Of a DNA stretch of 64,000 nt, positions 16,118 through 27,354 are shown in pieces (the first letter of the stretch is position 1; each line of letters starts with the position of its first letter). The notes beneath the pieces were generated by a model. That model was not told where the DNA came from. It did not search any database and worked only from the letters and a program-made list of their open reading frames with translations. A program made the position numbers and the translations under genes. The DNA lies in NCBI GenBank assembly GCA_023957755.1, contig JAMLGT010000001.1, positions 1-64,000 on the forward strand. The letters run 5' to 3'. This DNA is from Chitinophagaceae bacterium (lineage in GTDB: Bacteria; Bacteroidota; Bacteroidia; Chitinophagales; Chitinophagaceae).

Positions 16118-18355
16118 TTAAACTGAAGTTTCGGAATCAAACCGTTCGACTGTTTCGATACCCGGAAGCGCTATCAGTTTATTGACCAGATTTTCCAGTT
16201 CGTCTTTATCATGCACATACACTTTTAGATTGCCTTCGAAAACGCCCTCCTTTGCTTCAATTGTGAGTGCATTGATATTAATCTTAAGTGTACCGCTGAT
16301 GAGGTTTGTGATCTTATTGATCACCCCTACATCATCAAGCCCCACAATCTTGATACCCGTAAGGAAAGAGATTTCCTTGTTCTTCATCCACTTAGTCTTT
16401 ACCACTCTGTGGCCATAGTTAGCAAGCAGCCTGGCGGCATTGGGACAATTGGTCCTGTGTATTTTCAACCCTTCTCCCTGAGTGATAAATCCAAACACAT
16501 CATCACCTGGTATAGGTTTGCAGCAATTGGCAAGCGAATACATAATCTTATCGCTGCTCTCACCAAAAATAACCAGCTCGGCTTCCTTCCTGGCAGAGGG
16601 CTTGTGAGTATCAGCTTTATCCTCGGCACCAGCCTTCTCCAACTTCGGAAATACAATCTTATCTCCGTTATATGTCCAGTCTTTTACTTCACTGATATCT
16701 ATTTTTCTAACTGCTATATCGTAGAATAAGTCAAGAGAAGAATTGATTTTATAATATGCCGCAATCTCCTCAAACTGATGCTGTGTAGCAGGGATATGTA
16801 CTGACTCCAACTTCTTTACAAGTAGCGCTTTCCCTTCTTCGCCAATCAGCCGCTTTTCTTCTTTTAGAGAATCTTTGATTTTAGTCTTTGCCTTGGTGGT
16901 CACAACAAACTTGAGCCACTCAGCCTTTGGCTTCTGCTTGGATGAAGTAATAATTTCTATCTGGTCTCCGCTACGTAACTTATGGCTAATAGGTACCAAC
17001 TTATGATTTACTTTGGCACCGATACAGCTTTCGCCAATTTTAGTATGAATTGCAAATGCAAAATCTAGTGCTGAAGAACCCACCGGCAACATTTTAATAT
17101 CTCCCTTCGGTGTATATACGTAAATTTCTTCTGCGAGAAAAGAGAGTTTAAAATCTTGAAGGAAGTCGACCGAATTGGTTTCCTGGTTAGCCAGCACATC
17201 CCTTATCTGTTGAAACCATTTATCAAAACGATTTTCTTCAGAAGTACCTTCTTTATACTTCCAGTGAGCTGCCAGTCCTTTCTCCGCTATATCATTCATT
17301 CTGCGTGTTCTTATCTGCACCTCTACCCACTTACCGTGAGGCCCCATTACTGTGGTATGCAATGCTTCATATCCATTGCTCTTAGGGTTACTCAGCCAGT
17401 CTCTCAATCTTTCAGGAGCGGGGATATATTCATCAGTCACCACGCTATATACTTTCCAACATTCCTCCTTCTCCTTGTCATGTGGTGAGTCCAGAATTAT
17501 CCTAATGGCAAATAGATCATACACTTCTTCGAAAGCAACACCTTTCTTCTTCATCTTATTCCAGATACTGTGTATGCTTTTGGGGCGCCCGTATATTTCA
17601 AATTTGAAATTGGCGTTGGTCAGTTTTTCTTTCAGCGGCCTGATGAAGTCATTAATGTATCTCGTGCGCTCTCTCTTGGTATTATCAAGTTTCTGAGCAA
17701 TGTACCGATAGCTGTCAGGCTCCATGTACTTCATCGCGAGGTCTTCCAGCTCAGTCTTTATATTGTAAAGGCCCATCCTATGGGCGAGTGGCGCATATAC
17801 ATATACTGTTTCGGAAGCAATCTTCAACTGCTTCTCACGCTTCATGCTCTCGAGGGTGCGCATATTATGCAGCCTGTCTGCAAGCTTAATTAATATCACC
17901 CGCGGATCGTCGGTCAGTGTCAAAAGGATCTTCCTGAAGTTCTCAGCCTGTTGCGACAAATTGGTATCAATGACATTGGCAATCTTGGTGAGCCCATCCA
18001 CAATCTTTGCTATTTCTGACCCGAATTCGCGCTGAATGGCATCAAGGGTAACATCTGTATCTTCTACAGTGTCATGCAATAATGCACAGATAGTACTTCT
18101 TACGCCAAGCCCTATCTCTTCTACACAGATAGTGGCTACGGCAATGGGGTGAAGGATATACGGTTCTCCACTTTTCCGGCGCATATCTTTATGTGCCTCC
18201 ACAGCAATTTCAAAGGCAGCCCGCACCTGTTCCTTATCTCCCGGTTTCAGTTTGGGTTTGAGTGCACGAAGCAACGCCCTGTATTTACGTAAAATCTCCT
18301 TTCTTTCCTGCTCCTCATTCATCTCATACTGAGGAATATTCAATACTTTATCCAT
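16118..18355 (-). CDS. Bifunctional (p)ppGpp synthetase/hydrolase RelA/SpoT
   Basis: This 745-residue protein controls the stringent-response alarmone (p)ppGpp. Domains in order: an HD hydrolase with the intact motif HDTVEDT at about residues 90-96, the synthetase domain (YDLFAIRIILDS, then SNPKSNGYEALHTTV and WVEVQIRT), a TGS domain (IYVYTPKGDIKMLPVGSSAL DFAFAIH), a conserved CC-containing segment ANCCKPIPGDDVFGF, and a C-terminal ACT domain. Because the hydrolase motif and synthetase core are both complete I expect a bifunctional Rel-type enzyme, as is usual in this phylum. The acetyltransferase gene follows within about ten bases. Confidence 0.94.
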   Translation of the reverse strand: MDKVLNIPQYEMNEEQERKEILRKYRALLRALKPKLKPGDKEQVRAAFEIAVEAHKDMRRKSGEPYILHPIAVATICVEEIGLGVRSTICALLHDTVEDTDVTLDAIQREFGSEIAKIVDGLTKIANVIDTNLSQQAENFRKILLTLTDDPRVILIKLADRLHNMRTLESMKREKQLKIASETVYVYAPLAHRMGLYNIKTELEDLAMKYMEPDSYRYIAQKLDNTKRERTRYINDFIRPLKEKLTNANFKFEIYGRPKSIHSIWNKMKKKGVAFEEVYDLFAIRIILDSPHDKEKEECWKVYSVVTDEYIPAPERLRDWLSNPKSNGYEALHTTVMGPHGKWVEVQIRTRRMNDIAEKGLAAHWKYKEGTSEENRFDKWFQQIRDVLANQETNSVDFLQDFKLSFLAEEIYVYTPKGDIKMLPVGSSALDFAFAIHTKIGESCIGAKVNHKLVPISHKLRSGDQIEIITSSKQKPKAEWLKFVVTTKAKTKIKDSLKEEKRLIGEEGKALLVKKLESVHIPATQHQFEEIAAYYKINSSLDLFYDIAVRKIDISEVKDWTYNGDKIVFPKLEKAGAEDKADTHKPSARKEAELVIFGESSDKIMYSLANCCKPIPGDDVFGFITQGEGLKIHRTNCPNAARLLANYGHRVVKTKWMKNKEISFLTGIKIVGLDDVGVINKITNLISGTLKININALTIEAKEGVFEGNLKVYVHDKDELENLVNKLIALPGIETVERFDSETSV

Positions 18356-18504
18356 CCCTACGAATTTACAAACAATAATAAAGTGTTATAGTAAAATTAT
18401 TTCTAAAGAATCACCATAATCCGGGAATTAGCCTGGCTGGTCATTGCTAAAAGAATTGAAAATAATTTATAATCCTTAATTCTGTATTTTATGAACATTT
18501 GTCT

Positions 18505-18512
18505 TAATTTTG
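18505..18512 (+). promoter_or_regulatory. -7 box of tRNA-Leu
   Basis: TAATTTTG matches TAnnTTTG and ends 11 bases before the first base of the tRNA, where a transcription start would be expected. The same box stands in front of both tRNA-Gln genes in this window. Confidence 0.55.
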
Positions 18513-18523
18513 CCGCCCCTTAT

Positions 18524-18605
18524 GCGCATGTGGTGAAATTGGTAGACACGTCAGACTTAGGATCTGATGCCGCGAGGTGTGGGGGTTCGAGTCCCTCCAT
18601 GCGCA
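18524..18605 (+). tRNA. tRNA-Leu (anticodon TAG)
   Basis: The acceptor arms GCGCATG and CATGCGC pair perfectly. The D arm GTGAAATTGGTAGACAC, anticodon loop CTTAGGA (anticodon TAG, reads CUA/CUN), a long class II variable arm, and the T arm GGGGGTTCGAGTCCCTC are all present. The length of 82 nt with long variable arm is right for leucine. CCA is not encoded. Confidence 0.95.
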
Positions 18606-18653
18606 CTTTTTCTTAATAGAAAGGCCGGACGGCCCTATCATAATTTCTAGGAA

Positions 18654-20027
18654 ATGGCAAGTGTTACAAGAGAACCGATTAGCAACCTTCACGAAAGACT
18701 GGTACTCAAATTAGATAGTCAGGATTATATGCCTGCCTTTGAAAAGGACATTAAAGATTTCAGCAAGAAGGCAAATATTCACGGTTTCAGAAAGGGAATG
18801 GTGCCTGTAGGCATGGTAAAAAAAATGTATGGCCAGGAGTTCTTTGGAGAGGCTGTCTTAAAGTCAGTCGACAAAGAATTGCAGAAATTTATCCAGGAAG
18901 AAAAAATTAGCCTTCTGGGCAATCCGCTTACATCCGAAGGCAGCACTATGCCTGAGCTCAATTTTAGAGAGCCGGCTGCTTATGAATTCGCTTTTGAAGT
19001 TGGCCTATATCCCGAAGTGAAGGTTACCATCCCTGAACACACGAAATTAACCCGCTATAAAGTACAACCCAAGCAGGAAGAAATAGAAAATCAGATTGAC
19101 CGGATCCAAACAGAGCTTGGGAAACTAAATTCGGTAGAATCAGTTACAGGGCCTGAAAACATTATTAAGTTCTCGCTGACTCAGACTGATGCAGAAGGTA
19201 ATGCCACAGAAAAAGGGTTCACTGTAAACAAATCATTCTTCGTTAAAGTATTTACACCTGATTTTCAGCAAAAATTGCAGGGAGCAGGAAAGGATGCTGA
19301 GTTCAATGGAATAATGAAGGATATTGTCGACCCGGAAAAATCTCCCGAAATATATGACAATATGGAATTAAATCCGGCTGATGAAGCTGTGATTCATTCT
19401 CCTGTTAAATTCAAAGCTGCCGAAATCAGTGTTTCTGAAAAGCACGCATTAGACGAAGACCTGTTTAAACTCGCATATCCCGGCAAGGAAATAAAAACTG
19501 AAGAAGAATTCCGTAAGGCAGTAGAAGCAGACATTCAGAAGCAATGGGATCAGCTGGCTGAGAACAATCTGGATCATTCGCTGCAGCATGTCCTTATGGA
19601 TATGCCTCTGGATTTGCCGGAAGATTTCCTGAAGAGACTGTTTAAAGATGAAAACAAGAATGTACCTCCTGAACAAGCTGAAGAACAATTCCCACGTTTT
19701 GTGAACAGCATCCGCACAAACCTTATCACTTCTCAGATTATCAAGGACCAGAGCCTAAAAGTAGAGCCTAAAGAAATTGAAGAAGAAATTAAAAAGGAGT
19801 TGCAGCAATACTTTGGAAGTGCAGATCTGGAGTCTGAAGAGTATGCATGGCTCGATGGATACATCAAACGTATGATGTCCGAAAAAGAGCAGGTGGAAAA
19901 CCGGTATGAAAAAATCATGAGTGGAAAAATTCTTAATTGGTTAAAGACTCAGGTAACTATAGAGGAGAAAACAATCGGACAGGACGAGTTTGTGGAAATC
20001 GTTAAACAACATAACCACCATCATTAA
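18654..20027 (+). CDS. tig: Trigger factor
   Basis: Trigger factor is the ribosome-associated chaperone that meets nascent chains at the exit tunnel. The 457-residue protein has the N-terminal ribosome-binding domain with the loop GFRKGMVPVGMV (family signature GFRxGxxP) near residue 44, a divergent central peptidyl-prolyl isomerase-like domain, and a long helical C-terminal chaperone domain. It ends in a short histidine run (HNHHH). It precedes two clpP genes and clpX, the widespread tig-clpP-clpX order that couples folding and proteolysis. Confidence 0.92.
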   Translation: MASVTREPISNLHERLVLKLDSQDYMPAFEKDIKDFSKKANIHGFRKGMVPVGMVKKMYGQEFFGEAVLKSVDKELQKFIQEEKISLLGNPLTSEGSTMPELNFREPAAYEFAFEVGLYPEVKVTIPEHTKLTRYKVQPKQEEIENQIDRIQTELGKLNSVESVTGPENIIKFSLTQTDAEGNATEKGFTVNKSFFVKVFTPDFQQKLQGAGKDAEFNGIMKDIVDPEKSPEIYDNMELNPADEAVIHSPVKFKAAEISVSEKHALDEDLFKLAYPGKEIKTEEEFRKAVEADIQKQWDQLAENNLDHSLQHVLMDMPLDLPEDFLKRLFKDENKNVPPEQAEEQFPRFVNSIRTNLITSQIIKDQSLKVEPKEIEEEIKKELQQYFGSADLESEEYAWLDGYIKRMMSEKEQVENRYEKIMSGKILNWLKTQVTIEEKTIGQDEFVEIVKQHNHHH

Positions 20028-20127
20028 TTCCGGAGGGGCACTCGCCATTTTGTCGTATTTTTTTTGTTAGCACAATATTTGGAACTTCTCCGGAGTAGGA
20101 ATATTTTGCAACAAACAAACAAATTAC

Positions 20128-20823
20128 ATGAATACCGGAAAAGAATTTGAGAAATACGCTGTAAAACATCGCGGAATCAGTAGTAACACGCTTGACGGAT
20201 ATATCAGGCACAATGTAACGAACCTTACTCCGAATATCATTGAAGAAAGGCCGATGAACGTAGCTGTAATGGACGTTTACAGCCGTTTAATGATGGACAG
20301 GATTATATTTCTTGGCTATCCGATTAATGACGAAGTAGCTAACATTATTACCGCCCAGTTATTGTTTCTGGAAAGTACTGACCGCAACCGCGACATTCAA
20401 TTATATATCAACTCTCCCGGCGGCGGTGTGTATGCTGGGTTAGGCATGTATGATACCATGCAGTTCATTTCACCCGATGTGGCAACTATATGCACAGGTA
20501 TTGCTGCAAGTATGGCAGCCGTAATTATGGCAGCCGGAACTCCTGAGAAAAGAAGCGCGCTAAAGCACGCACGCATCATGATGCACCAGCCCAGTGCAGG
20601 AGCTATGGGCCAGGCCAGTGATGTGGAAATAACTGTAAAAGAGGTCGTAAAAATCAAAAACGAGCTTTACGACATCCTCAGTGCACATACAGGACAGACG
20701 GTAGATAAGATAGCAAAGGATAGTAACCGCGATTTCTGGATGACAGCGGCAGAAGCTAAAGAATATGGCCTCATCGACGAGGTGCTCCTCACTAACGCTA
20801 AAAAAACGAATCACAACAAATAA
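20128..20823 (+). CDS. clpP: ATP-dependent Clp protease proteolytic subunit (first copy)
   Basis: A ClpP serine protease subunit of 231 residues. Catalytic serine lies in GIAASMAAVIMAAG, histidine in RIMMHQPSAG, and an aspartate near SNRDFWM, so the triad looks intact. It has a longer N-terminal extension (about 35 residues before SRLMMDRIIFLG) than the usual ~195-residue enzyme, possibly a propeptide. The alanines around the nucleophile (ASMAAV rather than the common ASMGA) distinguish it from the second copy 8 bases downstream. Co-transcribed with the second clpP and likely with clpX. Confidence 0.93.
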   Translation: MNTGKEFEKYAVKHRGISSNTLDGYIRHNVTNLTPNIIEERPMNVAVMDVYSRLMMDRIIFLGYPINDEVANIITAQLLFLESTDRNRDIQLYINSPGGGVYAGLGMYDTMQFISPDVATICTGIAASMAAVIMAAGTPEKRSALKHARIMMHQPSAGAMGQASDVEITVKEVVKIKNELYDILSAHTGQTVDKIAKDSNRDFWMTAAEAKEYGLIDEVLLTNAKKTNHNK

Positions 20824-20831
20824 GAAATCTA

Positions 20832-21473
20832 ATGAGCAACCTGAACCGATATACCCGAGCTCCCCGATTGGATGACGAACCAGAAAAAGAACAGCCTGAG
20901 AATCCGGAAAGCAGTCCAATGGAAAAAATGATGGAGGGGGCTTTCTTATATGATAAAAAATTCCTTGAGCAACGCAAGATATTCCTGTGGGGAGAAGTCA
21001 ACGACAAAACAGCCCGTGACATTACCAACAGGCTCTTATACCTGGAGGCAATAGACCCGGGCAAGGATATCACTTTCTATATTAACAGTCCGGGTGGCGT
21101 AGTAACCAGTGGCATGGTAATATATGACACCATGCAAATGATCTCGTCACCGGTGAGCACCGTATGTATGGGGATGGCTGCCAGCATGGGCAGTATTCTG
21201 CTCAGCGGCGGTGCCAGGGGCAAGAGATATATTTTCCCTCATGGAGAAGTAATGATTCATCAGCCGAGTGGCGGCGGACGCGGTACAAGTGCAGACCTGG
21301 AGATCCTCGCCAAGCAAATGCAAAAAGTAAAGGAAATAGGGGCCAGGATTCTCTCTGAAAACTGTGGCCAGCCATTCGAAAAAGTTATGGACGACTTTGA
21401 CCGCGACTACTGGATGGATGCACAGGAGAGCAAAAAATACGGCATTGTGGATGTGATACTCAAAAAGCTCTGA
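20832..21473 (+). CDS. clpP: ATP-dependent Clp protease proteolytic subunit (second copy)
   Basis: A second, clearly different ClpP of 213 residues. The nucleophile is in GMAASMGSILLSGG, histidine in GEVMIHQPSGGGRG, aspartate in FDRDYWMD. The N-terminal ~45 residues are charged and variable (EKEQPENPESSP). Two adjacent clpP genes before clpX suggest mixed ClpP1P2 tetradecamers, as known in some other bacteria, but heteromer formation is not shown by sequence. The gap to the first copy is only 8 bases, so they are co-expressed. Confidence 0.92.
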   Translation: MSNLNRYTRAPRLDDEPEKEQPENPESSPMEKMMEGAFLYDKKFLEQRKIFLWGEVNDKTARDITNRLLYLEAIDPGKDITFYINSPGGVVTSGMVIYDTMQMISSPVSTVCMGMAASMGSILLSGGARGKRYIFPHGEVMIHQPSGGGRGTSADLEILAKQMQKVKEIGARILSENCGQPFEKVMDDFDRDYWMDAQESKKYGIVDVILKKL

Positions 21474-21542
21474 CAGCTGTGTTTTTTGGCTTTTGTTTTA
21501 ATAAATTAAGCATTACTTTGGCGCTACAATCTACTTAGTACT

Positions 21543-22781
21543 ATGGCAAAACAGCAACCCTTACATTGTTCTTTTTGCGGACGCAGCCGCGACGAGGTAC
21601 AGATTCTGATTGCAGGGCAGGAGGGGCATATCTGTGAAAATTGTGTAGAGCATGCGCGGGAGATAGTACTTCAGGAGCTGCCACAATTATCAGAAAAAAA
21701 CTCAGGTAACAGCAATTTCAAACTCTCCGTGAAGAAACCTATGGAGATAAAGAAATATCTCGATGAGTATATTATCGGGCAGGACGATGCTAAGAAAGTG
21801 CTGGCCGTGGCTGTGTACAACCACTATAAAAGGCTTAACCAGAAGGCAGATAATGATATTGAAATCGAAAAAAGCAATATCATTATGGTCGGAGAAACAG
21901 GTACCGGCAAGACACTTCTTGCCAAGACTATTGCCCGTATCCTGAATGTGCCTTTTGCAATTGTAGATGCCACGGTATTTACAGAAGCCGGATACGTGGG
22001 AGAAGATGTAGAGAGCATATTAAGCAGGTTGCTGCAGGTATGCAACTTTGACGTAAATGCAGCACAAAAAGGTATCGTATATATCGACGAAATCGACAAG
22101 ATTGCACGCAAGAGTGATAATCCCAGCATCACAAGGGATGTAAGCGGAGAGGGCGTACAACAAGGACTGCTAAAGTTGCTTGAGGGTACTGATGTACTGG
22201 TGCCACCTCAGGGCGGCCGGAAACACCCTGAACAAAAACTTATCAAAATCAACACTTCCAACATACTCTTTATCTGCGGCGGCGCCTTTGATGGTATAGA
22301 CCGCATTATCGGGAAGCGTATCAATACCAACGCTATAGGTTTTAATGTGAACAAAGACATGCAGGAATTACAAAGAAATAACCTGCTTCAATTTGTCAAT
22401 GCTCAGGATATGAGGCACTTCGGACTGATTCCTGAATTATTAGGCAGATTGCCTGTAATCACTTACCTGAATCCATTAGACCCGGCAGCCTTAAGAAAAA
22501 TACTCACTGAACCCAGAAACTCGCTGATAAAACAATACAAGAAGCTATTCCAACTGGAGGGAATTGATCTGATTGTGGAAGAAGACACCTACGACTTTAT
22601 GGTTGAGAAAGCCGTAGAGTATAAACTGGGAGCCCGTGGCTTACGGAGCATTTGCGAAAGCATCCTTACTGATGCTATGTATGAACTGCCATCACAAAAG
22701 GTCAAATCCTTCACGCTCACAAAAGACTATGCAATGGGTAAGTTTAATGTAAGCAAGCTCAATATGCTTAAAGTAGCATAG
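21543..22781 (+). CDS. clpX: Clp protease ATP-binding unfoldase ClpX
   Basis: ClpX is the AAA+ unfoldase that feeds substrates to ClpP. The 412-residue protein is full length: the N-terminal zinc-binding domain has CSFCGRS and ICENC, Walker A is GETGTGKT near residue 117, Walker B is [11 protein letters not shown], followed by [17 protein letters not shown] and the ClpP-binding region after GFNVNKD. The sensor motif [10 protein letters not shown] is in the C-terminal part. It lies 69 bases after the second clpP and is followed by a hairpin terminator. Confidence 0.96.
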   Translation: MAKQQPLHCSFCGRSRDEVQILIAGQEGHICENCVEHAREIVLQELPQLSEKNSGNSNFKLSVKKPMEIKKYLDEYIIGQDDAKKVLAVAVYNHYKRLNQKADNDIEIEKSNIIMVGETGTGKTLLAKTIARILNVPFAIVDATVFTEAGYVGEDVESILSRLLQVCNFDVNAAQKGIVYIDEIDKIARKSDNPSITRDVSGEGVQQGLLKLLEGTDVLVPPQGGRKHPEQKLIKINTSNILFICGGAFDGIDRIIGKRINTNAIGFNVNKDMQELQRNNLLQFVNAQDMRHFGLIPELLGRLPVITYLNPLDPAALRKILTEPRNSLIKQYKKLFQLEGIDLIVEEDTYDFMVEKAVEYKLGARGLRSICESILTDAMYELPSQKVKSFTLTKDYAMGKFNVSKLNMLKVA

Positions 22782-22802
22782 AAATCATTTCCTATAATTT
22801 AA

Positions 22803-24140
<1,338 letters not shown>

Positions 24141-24243
24141 TCCTGTAACAATTTTTGAACGAAAAATCTTCTTTTAAAATATTTACTATTTTTGGTTTAC
24201 CAATTTTTGAAAGAAAAAAATAAAAAAAATTCCGGAGAAAATT

Positions 24244-24648
24244 ATGAAAGCAAAATCCGATAAGGGCAAGAAAGAATCAATTAAAAAGCCCGCTAAAAAC
24301 ACACCTAAATCATCTGGCAGAAAACGCAAAGATCCAGATGAAGACCTGGACGATGAGGACCTGGATGAGGACGAGGCTCCCGCATCAAAAAAGGGAAAAA
24401 CAACGAAAGGAAGGAAGAGAGATGAAGACGACGATGATGATGAGGAGATTGAGGACGACTGGAACAAACCCGACGAAGACGATGACTACGATCCCGACTT
24501 TGAGGAATTCGATATTCCTAAATCAAAAGGAAAGAAATCAGGAAAGAAAAGCTCATCTGATGATGACTTTGAAATCGAAGACGACTACGGATCAATGGAT
24601 CTCTTCGACGACGAGGGTTTCGACGATGATCTGGATGACGACTTTTAG
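24244..24648 (+). CDS. Highly charged low-complexity acidic protein
   Basis: This 134-residue protein has a lysine-rich first quarter (KAKSDKGKKESIKKPAKN) and then long Asp/Glu runs interrupted by KKGK blocks, ending DDEGFDDDLDDDF. It is almost certainly intrinsically disordered. There is no signal peptide or membrane segment. The composition and an ATG preceded by an A-rich leader argue that it is a real gene; alternative frames in the same DNA give arginine/threonine-rich nonsense. I recall similar acidic proteins next to housekeeping genes in Chitinophagaceae but know no function. A role in binding basic proteins or nucleic-acid-associated factors is only a guess. Confidence 0.7.
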   Translation: MKAKSDKGKKESIKKPAKNTPKSSGRKRKDPDEDLDDEDLDEDEAPASKKGKTTKGRKRDEDDDDDEEIEDDWNKPDEDDDYDPDFEEFDIPKSKGKKSGKKSSSDDDFEIEDDYGSMDLFDDEGFDDDLDDDF

Positions 24649-24710
24649 TCCGGCTCACCCACAGCATCTGACCCGTATAGCATAACCAGATACACACACG
24701 TAATTATCAT

Positions 24711-24737
24711 CCTGCCCCTCAGGGGGTAGGACTTTTT
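24711..24737. terminator. Terminator between convergent genes
   Basis: CCTGCCCC and GGGGTAGG form a stem with one G-T pair and a short loop, followed by ACTTTTTA on the plus strand. It lies between the acidic protein gene and the convergent transglycosylase gene. Confidence 0.5.
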
Positions 24738-24742
24738 ATGTT

Positions 24743-25903
24743 TTATTGGTTACGAACTGCGGCCGGGCGTTTCTTTTCTTTTTGTCCGGACTGGAGGAGT
24801 GTATCCGGCCGATCATTGCGTGGTTCCCGCTGATACCTTGGCCTGGCACTTTCTCTGACGCTATTGAGCAGGTTGTTAAGTGAATTGTTCAATATTTCAT
24901 CCTGCTTATTTTTGAATGTGGAAACCTTTTCTGCTGGAAGCAGCATCTCATATTCATCGCCCGAAGCCAGCACCTCGTCCATTCTGGGATTTATTTTACA
25001 GAACAAAGCGCTATCTACTCCTGTAGCTGCAATAATAATCTGAGGGCTATACCTTCCTGAGATCACAACCGTATCAAGAGTGGCTCTCAGAGAATCGGGA
25101 AGGCTGTCAATCACACGATTGCTTTTTGCATAAAAAGAACCATCACTTTCTTTTTTATCTTCCATCACAAAATGAGTAGCAATGAATTTCTTCACATGAT
25201 TTCGTGACTCCTGTGGAAGATAATATTGTAATTTCCAAAAATCGCTGCTGCCGCTTTTTCTAATTGCAGTTTGCACTCTTCCCGTGCCTCCGTTATATGC
25301 CGCAATCACCAGCAACCAATCGTTCAGGTCTTTGTAAAGATTCAATAAATACTTTGCGGCAGCACGGGTGCTTTTTTCATAATCAGTTCGCTCGTCTATC
25401 TCTGCACCCACGCGCAAACCATACTCCCGTGCAGTGCCAGGCATAAACTGCCATGGACCGCGTGCGCCGGCGATAGAAAGCGCATTTGACTTGAGATCAC
25501 TTTCGATTACGGCCAGATACTTTAACTCGTGGGGTAGGCCATACTGTGAAAGAATATCGTCAATAAGATTAAAGTAAGGCGTCGCCGTCTTTTTTAGCCG
25601 TTTCAGGTAGTCAGTATGCGCTTCCAGATATTCACTCATATACCCTTCTGCATAGGGGTTCACCTGTTGGGAATAGGGTATTGTGGGATTGTAAGTGTAA
25701 TTCTTAAAGAGATCTTTAAATCCATATTTAGTAATCTCCTGTATAGCGACAACTTTCGACTTATCAGGTGTGATCGAATCAGAGGCAAGTACCTCATCAA
25801 TTACCTTATGTTCCTCCACCTTAAGCGTATCCTGTATCTGAGCACAGGCGATATGCCCTATTGCAAGCGCAATAGCAAACAGTATGGACCTTCTCAGTTT
25901 CAT
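24743..25903 (-). CDS. Membrane-bound lytic murein transglycosylase (SLT domain)
   Basis: The 386-residue protein has a signal peptide (LRRSILFAIALAIGHIACA) and an SLT-type lytic transglycosylase domain. The catalytic glutamate is in LAVIESDLKSNALSIAGARG, followed by PWQFMPGTAREYGL and the conserved AAYNGGTGRVQ. Such enzymes cleave the glycan strand of peptidoglycan to 1,6-anhydro-muropeptides in the periplasm. MltD-like proteins often carry LysM repeats at the C-terminus; I do not see any here, only a charged tail. Its start overlaps the gatA stop by four bases (ATGA), so the two are translationally linked. Confidence 0.88.
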   Translation of the reverse strand: MKLRRSILFAIALAIGHIACAQIQDTLKVEEHKVIDEVLASDSITPDKSKVVAIQEITKYGFKDLFKNYTYNPTIPYSQQVNPYAEGYMSEYLEAHTDYLKRLKKTATPYFNLIDDILSQYGLPHELKYLAVIESDLKSNALSIAGARGPWQFMPGTAREYGLRVGAEIDERTDYEKSTRAAAKYLLNLYKDLNDWLLVIAAYNGGTGRVQTAIRKSGSSDFWKLQYYLPQESRNHVKKFIATHFVMEDKKESDGSFYAKSNRVIDSLPDSLRATLDTVVISGRYSPQIIIAATGVDSALFCKINPRMDEVLASGDEYEMLLPAEKVSTFKNKQDEILNNSLNNLLNSVRESARPRYQREPRNDRPDTLLQSGQKEKKRPAAVRNQ

Positions 25904-27336
25904 AATTCGCGGTAATTCTTTAACAACAGACCGGCCACCTCCAACAAATTTATCTCATTAATTTTTGAAGAGATAAGTTGCACTCCAAATGGCATCCCAT
26001 TAGAGTGCCTGAAAAGCGGTATTGTAATTGCCGGTAACCCTGTAAGATTCGCATACACGGTAAAGATATCTGCGAGATACAGCGATACGTCGTCTTTTAC
26101 TGCACTATTCAGATCGTATGCTGTAGAAGGCGTTGTAGGCAGCAAAAGAAAATCGTAGTGCTCAAAAACTTCATGGGCCTCATCGATAACCATCTGCCTA
26201 ACTTTTTGCGCCTGTGTGAAGTAGGCATCATAATATCCTTCGCTCAGCACATAAGTACCCAGCATGATACGCTTCTTCACCTCTTTGCCAAATCCTTCAG
26301 ACCTGTTTCTCTTATAAAACTCTTCCAGATTTTCTATCGCTCCATTACTTCTATGGCCATACCGGATACCATCAAACCTGTTCAGATTCGATGATGCTTC
26401 CGCTGTGGTTAATACGTAGTAGGCGGGCACTATATAATCCAGCAATGAGGAGGCTGTATCCCCAATGGCTGCACCTCCTTCTTTCAGGTGTGCTATTAAT
26501 CTCTTTACACCTTCTCTTATTTCATTGTCCAATGAGGAATGCTCCAGGGCCGGCCTGAATACTGCAATCCCGATATCCTTTAATTTTTTTATTTCTTTTT
26601 GAGATCGTACTGTCGCCCTGTCCATAGTGCTGTCCATTTCATCAGGCTGGCTGATTACCTCAAGCACTTTCTTTACATCATCCACATTATTCGCAATAAT
26701 ACCTATCTGATCAAAAGAAGAGGCGTAGGCCAGTAGTCCATATCTGCTTACGCTACCGTAAGAGGGTTTAAAGCCAACTACTCCGCAAAAATCTGCCGGT
26801 TGACGCACGGAGCCACCGGTATCACTTCCGAGGCTCACCATACAAAGGCCTGCGCGTACTGCTGCGGCTGAGCCACCTGAGGATCCACCTGCTACTTTCG
26901 CTTGATCAACCGGATTCCTCACGCTGCCGTACACACTTCGCTCACTGGTACTTCCCATAGCAAACTCATCACAGTTGCTCATACCAATTATTATGGCACC
27001 CTCATCCAATAATTTCTGCACTGCAGTAGCACTATATACAGCCTTAAAATCCGAAAGCATTTTAGAAGCAGCCGTCAAAGGATGTCCGGCATAGCTAATC
27101 ACATCCTTCAGACTCACTACTACACCAAATAACTTACCCAACGATGCACCACTACGTTTTTTTGAATCAAGCTCCCGGGCTCTTGCCAACGCTTCATCTC
27201 CAAAAATACACGTATATGCATTAAGGTTACTATTAGCATCTATCTTTTGCAGATAATGCTTTACTGCATCTTCGCAGGTTACCGTACCTGACCTAAGTGC
27301 GTCATGATATGTAGCAATGTCTGTAAACTGAAACAA
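25900..27336 (-). CDS. gatA: Asp-tRNA(Asn)/Glu-tRNA(Gln) amidotransferase subunit A
   Basis: GatA is the amidase subunit that releases ammonia from glutamine for transamidation of Glu-tRNA(Gln) and Asp-tRNA(Asn). The 478-residue protein has the amidase signature with the catalytic lysine in VVSLKDVI and the serine cluster in AGGSSGGSAAAV and SDTGGSVRQPADFCG. It starts 18 bases after tatA and overlaps the transglycosylase gene by four bases. The gatB and gatC partners are not in the window. This fits the presence of two tRNA-Gln genes in the region, but glutaminyl-tRNA synthetase status cannot be judged. Confidence 0.95.
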   Translation of the reverse strand: MFQFTDIATYHDALRSGTVTCEDAVKHYLQKIDANSNLNAYTCIFGDEALARARELDSKKRSGASLGKLFGVVVSLKDVISYAGHPLTAASKMLSDFKAVYSATAVQKLLDEGAIIIGMSNCDEFAMGSTSERSVYGSVRNPVDQAKVAGGSSGGSAAAVRAGLCMVSLGSDTGGSVRQPADFCGVVGFKPSYGSVSRYGLLAYASSFDQIGIIANNVDDVKKVLEVISQPDEMDSTMDRATVRSQKEIKKLKDIGIAVFRPALEHSSLDNEIREGVKRLIAHLKEGGAAIGDTASSLLDYIVPAYYVLTTAEASSNLNRFDGIRYGHRSNGAIENLEEFYKRNRSEGFGKEVKKRIMLGTYVLSEGYYDAYFTQAQKVRQMVIDEAHEVFEHYDFLLLPTTPSTAYDLNSAVKDDVSLYLADIFTVYANLTGLPAITIPLFRHSNGMPFGVQLISSKINEINLLEVAGLLLKNYREL

Positions 27337-27354
27337 ACTATTAGAGAAAGTAAA

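Noticed and set aside
24338-24685. A 115-residue frame overlapping the acidic protein gene
   Set aside because: It is the +1 shadow of GAC/GAT-rich DNA and yields a methionine/threonine/arginine-rich string with no domain.
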